The notes beneath the pieces are model-generated. The model was given only the letters and a program-made list of their open reading frames with translations, was not told where the DNA came from and did no database searches. Shown in pieces: positions 60,113 through 64,000 of a stretch of DNA of 64,000 nucleotides; position 1 is the first letter of the stretch, and every line of letters begins with the position of its first letter. The position numbers were made by a program, and so were the translations under genes. Source of the DNA: Halobacterium salinarum DSM 3754 (lineage in GTDB: Archaea > Halobacteriota > Halobacteria > Halobacteriales > Halobacteriaceae); the NCBI RefSeq assembly GCF_008124605.1, contig NZ_VRYN01000004.1, positions 1-64,000 on the forward strand, given 5' to 3'.

Positions 60113-62893
60113 ATGACAGACTTCTCCAGCGACTCTGAAAAGGATATCCAGAGGTGCTCGGTCGATAAGTTAGTGAGAATTATCGACAGATCCCCTGACG
60201 GGTCCTATTCCTTCCTTGTCGGTGCTGGCGTTTCTAACCCTTCACCGGCAGATATCCCACTAGGTGGAGATATGGTTGAGGAGTTTAAACATGATATCTA
60301 TTCAGAGCAAGAGCGGGATTCGAGTCTGAACGAATGGGCGAATCAGTACGAGTCTGAACACAGGGAAGACGAATCGGAATACGGCTTCTGGTTCGCTGAG
60401 GCCTATCCCAACCTCACCGCTCGAAGAGAGAAAATCAGCCAGTTTGTCGAGGGAGCTGATCCGCCGCTGGGTCAAATGATTCTTGCCTCGATGCTTCAAC
60501 AAGGCGTGGTTTCACACGTATTCACTCCAAATTTTGACGACCTACTGGTGAACGCCTCAATTGACCTGCCGGGTCGAAGGCCACTATTTGTCGACCATGA
60601 CGCCCGTGCATCCCGAATTCAATTCCCGTCTGATCGTCCGGCGATCATGAAAGTCCATGGCGACTTTCTCCACTACACGAAAAACACCGATGAAGAAACT
60701 TCAAGTCTGAATGAGCCGATTGAACAGGCATTCAAGAAGTCACTCCAATCTTGGGGCTTGGTTGTACTCGGTTATGCAGGGTGGGATGAATCCATCATGG
60801 GGGTCTTGGAAGAAACCGAAGTATCTGAGAAAGGCCTATATTGGTGCAAACTGTCCGGCCACAACGTCAATGACCGTGTTGAGAAATTACTTGAGTCTAA
60901 AGATAATGCCTACCTTGTCGAAATTGAGGGATCAGAAGAGTTCTTTACCAAGATACTAAATAGATCAACTGAAGATTATCTTCCAAACCCAGAGGAGTTC
61001 GTCGAAAAGGCCAAGAACACTGCTGACAGAATCCGCGACCTACTGCGTAATCAAGAAAACGTTTCCAAACGCCATTTTCTGGAGGCGATGAGTGAGGACC
61101 GAGACTATTCAGGAGAAATACCGGATTCCGTTGACGAAACAGACGAACTTTCTGAAGTCGTTAACCTAATAGAAAAAGATAAAAATAAGTCTGCAATTGA
61201 AACACTCAATTCAATAATTGAGTCTACTGGTAATCCTCATTTTGCATATTATTATCGTGGATTGGCAAGGCAATCAATTGGTGAGGATGAAAAAGCAATT
61301 CGCGACTTCGATACTGCAATCGAACTTGATACTGAGTTTACTGACGCATATCGAGGTCGGGGCATTTCGAAAAGACGCATTGGTCGCCATAGTGAAGCCT
61401 TAGAAGATCTCAACGAGGCGATCAAGCTTGACTCCGAACACTCCGCGACCTACGTTGGCCGAGGGCGTGTGAAGCGGGAACTTGGAGAGTTGGAAGCGGC
61501 CATCGAAGATCTCAACGAGGCGATCAAGCTTGACCCCGAACACTCCGCGACCTACGTTAACCGGGGGATTCTAAAGCGGGAACTTGGTGAGTTGGAAGCG
61601 GCCATTGAAGACTACAATGAGGCGATCAATCTTGGCACCGAACACTTCGCGGCCTACTTTAACCGGGGGAATGCAAGAAAGGAGCTCGGAGAGTTAGAAG
61701 CGGCTATCGAAGACTACAATGAGGCGATCAAGCTTGACCCCGAAGACTCCGCAGCCTACTTTAACCGGGGGAATGCAAGAAAGGAGCTCGGAGAGTTAGA
61801 AGCGGCTATCGAAGACTACAATGAGGCGATCAAGCTTGACCCCGAAGACTCCGCAGCCTACTTTAACCGGGGGAGTATAAAGCGGGAACTTGGAGAGTTA
61901 GAAGCGGCCATCGAAGATCTCAACGAGGCGATCAAGCTTGACCCCGAACACTCCAGGGCCTACGTTAACCGGGGGAGTCTAAAGCAGGAACTTGGTGAGT
62001 TGGAAGCGGCCATCGAAGACTACAATGAGGCGATCAATCTCAGCACCGAACACTTCGCGGCCTACTTTAACCGGGGGAGTCTAAGGCAGGAACTTGGTGA
62101 GTTAGAAGCGGCTATCGAAGACTACAATGAGGCGATCAAGCTTGACCCCGAAGACTCCGCAGCCTACTTTAACCGGGGGAGTCTAAGGCAGGAACTTGGT
62201 GAGTTGGAAGCGGCCATCGAAGACTACAATGAGGCGATCAAGCTTGACCCCGAACACTCCAGGGCCTACGTTAACCGGGGGAGTCTAAAGTGGGAACTTG
62301 GAGAGTTAGAAGCGGCCATCGAAGACTACAATGAGGCGATCAAGCTTGACCCCGAAGACTTCGCGGCCTACGTTAACCGGGGGAGTCTAAAGCGGGAACT
62401 TGGTGAGTTGGAAGCGGCCATCGAAGATCTCAACGAGGCGATCAAGCTTGACCCCGAAGACCCCCGTCCGTTCATCAATCGCGGCGCCCTAATGCTAAAA
62501 GATGGATCCGTTGAGGAGGCAATCAATGACTTTGATCAAGCTATTCGGTTTGACTCGCAGGATGTATCTGCTCTAAGTGGTAGAGCAGAGGCTAAAATTG
62601 TGTGTGGAGAGTTTGAAGACGCGTATCAAGACGCTCGTAACGCAAAAGAGGCAAGTAAAACTAAAAAAGATGAGTTTTCTAGCCTGATGTTAGTGCTTAT
62701 ATCAAAAGTCTGTCTAGGGGATGAAACAGATTCTCTTGAAGAAGAGTATCAGTCAATCGGAAAAAGTGAATTTACGATAACCTGGGACTACTCCATCCTC
62801 AATAATTGGTTGGATTCAACTAATCTTTCGCGGAGTGATGAGCGCCACATTGAGGACATTATTGATTTCCACAAAGAGCACACTGAGGGGTAA
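60113..62893 (+). CDS. SIR2-domain / TPR-repeat protein, candidate antiviral NADase
   Basis: 926 residues. The N-terminal SIR2_2 domain (about 15-290) has the NAD loop VGAGVS (36-41), HVFTPNFDDLL with Asn140 and Asp142, catalytic His182 in MKVHGDF and GLVVLGYAGWDE. Residues about 300-376 are a helical linker. Fourteen 34-residue TPR units fill 377-850, of which units 3-12 are nearly identical. A helical tail ends the protein. Stand-alone SIR2 proteins with long helical C-termini (DSR1/DSR2, ThsA) deplete NAD+ on phage infection; the same role is inferred here. GC is lower than in core genes. Confidence 0.88.
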   Translation: MTDFSSDSEKDIQRCSVDKLVRIIDRSPDGSYSFLVGAGVSNPSPADIPLGGDMVEEFKHDIYSEQERDSSLNEWANQYESEHREDESEYGFWFAEAYPNLTARREKISQFVEGADPPLGQMILASMLQQGVVSHVFTPNFDDLLVNASIDLPGRRPLFVDHDARASRIQFPSDRPAIMKVHGDFLHYTKNTDEETSSLNEPIEQAFKKSLQSWGLVVLGYAGWDESIMGVLEETEVSEKGLYWCKLSGHNVNDRVEKLLESKDNAYLVEIEGSEEFFTKILNRSTEDYLPNPEEFVEKAKNTADRIRDLLRNQENVSKRHFLEAMSEDRDYSGEIPDSVDETDELSEVVNLIEKDKNKSAIETLNSIIESTGNPHFAYYYRGLARQSIGEDEKAIRDFDTAIELDTEFTDAYRGRGISKRRIGRHSEALEDLNEAIKLDSEHSATYVGRGRVKRELGELEAAIEDLNEAIKLDPEHSATYVNRGILKRELGELEAAIEDYNEAINLGTEHFAAYFNRGNARKELGELEAAIEDYNEAIKLDPEDSAAYFNRGNARKELGELEAAIEDYNEAIKLDPEDSAAYFNRGSIKRELGELEAAIEDLNEAIKLDPEHSRAYVNRGSLKQELGELEAAIEDYNEAINLSTEHFAAYFNRGSLRQELGELEAAIEDYNEAIKLDPEDSAAYFNRGSLRQELGELEAAIEDYNEAIKLDPEHSRAYVNRGSLKWELGELEAAIEDYNEAIKLDPEDFAAYVNRGSLKRELGELEAAIEDLNEAIKLDPEDPRPFINRGALMLKDGSVEEAINDFDQAIRFDSQDVSALSGRAEAKIVCGEFEDAYQDARNAKEASKTKKDEFSSLMLVLISKVCLGDETDSLEEEYQSIGKSEFTITWDYSILNNWLDSTNLSRSDERHIEDIIDFHKEHTEG
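61445..62464 (+). repeat. Ten tandem 102-bp repeats encoding TPR units
   Basis: Units of exactly 102 bp (34 codons) run from residue 445 to 784. Units 5 (61649-61750) and 6 (61751-61852) differ by one silent base. Alternation between AIEDLNEA and AIEDYNEA and between KLDPE and NLGTE/NLSTE shows blocks copied as groups. DNA-level identity points to recent unequal recombination. Confidence 0.95.
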
Positions 62894-62937
62894 TCTAAAT
62901 ACGCGAATTCAGTAAATATAACCTAAACGACATTTTG

Positions 62938-63219
62938 CTACCCACGACGGCCATCAGGCACCGACCTCCGCCGTCGTGAGACACGCTTCGGGCTCGTACG
63001 TGATTCGGGCAGTTCCGAGAACGCGTTTTGAAAGCAGCTGTCAGAAATGTTGCCCTCGCTGTCTACTGGTTCAGCGCAGATGTCCGCATTCAGGTTCTCG
63101 TTGAACTGTGACTCCCTTCTGTTGGTGCTCTCTGTATCCTCCTGTCCACCCTCACGCTTGGTCCCGCGAATTCCGTGAACGCGTGGTGGCCGCCACAGTC
63201 TCCCCCCTCGAACAGGCGC
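62938..63219 (-). pseudogene. Start-less open frame, possible gene remnant
   Basis: 93 codons open from a TGA at 63220-63222 to a TAG at 62938, with no ATG, GTG or TTG near its beginning. The composition is protein-like rather than random GC-rich: GTKREGGQEDTESTNRRESQ, FNENLNADICAEPVDSEGN. I recognise no family. The remaining 62.9-63.3 kb intergenic sequence shows nothing else. Confidence 0.3.
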
Positions 63220-63326
63220 TCAAACAGTGCTCCCCGTCGCCATCGGCGTCAACAGCCCAGATCGATGACGAACCGATCCTGTTATTGACCAAAATCCATA
63301 CAAACGCTAGACCAATACCTGTTGAT

Positions 63327-64000
63327 ATGACCGACCGCCCTCCTCGAATCGCGCTCGTTATACTCGCACTGTGTTTACTCACGGTTCCATTCTGGGCACC
63401 CCTGTTGGACGTCACAGGAACCGAGCACGAGTACAGTGCCACACAGCTCACTGTTGAAGACGACCGAATACAGGTTCAGCAAGACTCACCGAGGCTCAAA
63501 CAGATCAACGGACTCGATTGCTTCAGGGAGCGGTCGCCGACTCGGACCTGTGGGTTTGAATCCGCACTGCTCACTGAGCGCTCACGTTCCGCATCGTATC
63601 CCGGTGTCCGGCACGTCGACGGACACCCGTCGCTTGCTGCCCGAGATCGGTATCTTGCGTTCCCCGGTGACGGACGTGTCTTCGAACGCGTCACGGACTG
63701 GAACGAGTCGGCACAATCATATCGTCTCAGCGTAGAGCGAGTGAACGCCTCACAGGCGGTAGCGGACGTTTCGCACCCCGTTGATCAGTACTCGCCAGCG
63801 GTCCAGCGGGCGGTTGAGACCGGGGCGAGCCAGTCTCAGACGGATCTGCGAGAAGCGGTTGTGGCCAACGTTAGCGGCCGATATTATGCGGTGTACGCCT
63901 CAGGCACGACGTCGCTGCTCTCCGAAGCGCCAGGTTCGGAGCGTGTGCTCGAGTTCTTGGCGGTCATCACCGGTGCCGTGCTATTGTTCAGGGCGGGCGC
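63327..64000 (+). CDS. Haloarchaeal membrane protein, cut by the window end
   Basis: The first 224 codons of a longer gene, open to the edge. MTDRPPRIALVILALCLLTV forms an N-terminal helix or signal, then a long extracytoplasmic domain with a Cys pair (LDCFRER and TRTCGFES) and several N-x-S/T sites. A second helix begins at FLAVITGAVLLF at the edge. The pattern resembles conserved haloarchaeal membrane proteins of unknown role. The stop is outside the window. Confidence 0.65.
   Translation, partial: MTDRPPRIALVILALCLLTVPFWAPLLDVTGTEHEYSATQLTVEDDRIQVQQDSPRLKQINGLDCFRERSPTRTCGFESALLTERSRSASYPGVRHVDGHPSLAARDRYLAFPGDGRVFERVTDWNESAQSYRLSVERVNASQAVADVSHPVDQYSPAVQRAVETGASQSQTDLREAVVANVSGRYYAVYASGTTSLLSEAPGSERVLEFLAVITGAVLLFRAG

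Noticed and set aside
61445-62464. Regular 102-bp repeats considered as a CRISPR or satellite array
   Set aside because: There are no unique spacers, the period is a multiple of three, and the units translate as TPR motifs in a continuous frame.
63540-63575. T-loop-like GGTTTGAATCC suggesting a second tRNA or att site
   Set aside because: No acceptor stem or anticodon arm can be built around it, and it lies within a continuous open membrane-protein frame.

Overview
The window is chromosomal DNA of an extremely halophilic archaeon (class Halobacteria). The signs are high GC, very acidic proteins, TATA boxes about 25-30 nt ahead of start codons (leaderless transcription), an archaellin with a class III signal peptide, Tat-type signals, an intron-bearing tRNA-Trp, a two-layer set of haloarchaeal DUF families (DUF5779, 5799, 5794, 5795) and ISH/IS1341-type insertion elements. 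A Halobacterium-like genus is plausible, but this is inference.

Layout. 1-1.2 kb: a complete IS5-type element beside the stub of a TnpB element. 1.2-7.3 kb: VOC and TRAM proteins, an intein-bearing UDP-glucose dehydrogenase, a MazEF-like pair, small DUF proteins and OsmC. 7.3-15.9 kb: two TnpB elements with several solo end hairpins, enclosing an MBL hydrolase, an aldo/keto reductase, an FAH-family enzyme and a Tat-exported GMC dehydrogenase pair. 15.9-29.9 kb: housekeeping genes (hisC / AK6-type kinase / CDP-alcohol transferase, MBF1, tpiA, dinB, rtcB, GTP cyclohydrolase III), an orphan archaellin and a secreted ComEC-like MBL lipoprotein. 30.0-40.3 kb: a compact branched-chain amino acid locus leuA, ilvB-ilvN-ilvC-X-leuC-leuD-leuB, ilvD. 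Between leuA and ilvB lies a leaderless 25-codon ORF rich in Val/Leu/Ile with overlapping hairpins, a candidate attenuator.

42.2-49.2 kb is an accessory island. It has AT-richer genes, two rhomboid-like gene remnants flanking a membrane protein, an EVE-domain protein, an Orc1/Cdc6 C-terminal remnant, plasmid-like HTH and zinc-finger miniproteins, and an edge near tRNA-Trp. 49.2-59.5 kb returns to core genes: DUF5795, DUF5794, guaB, an aldo/keto reductase and acs. A Bat-type regulator carrying a degenerate tyrosine-recombinase domain lies just upstream of acs. 59.7-63 kb is a second AT-richer patch: a winged-helix protein and a 926-residue SIR2-TPR protein whose TPR array is encoded by ten nearly identical 102-bp repeats, the best candidate for an undescribed (probably defensive) system.

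Several otherwise intact genes carry single indels: leuA, a PQQ-type sugar dehydrogenase, a DUF2061 gene and a zinc miniprotein. dinB has no usable start ahead of its first catalytic Asp. Either the sequence has indel errors in short G/C runs or this strain is losing these genes.
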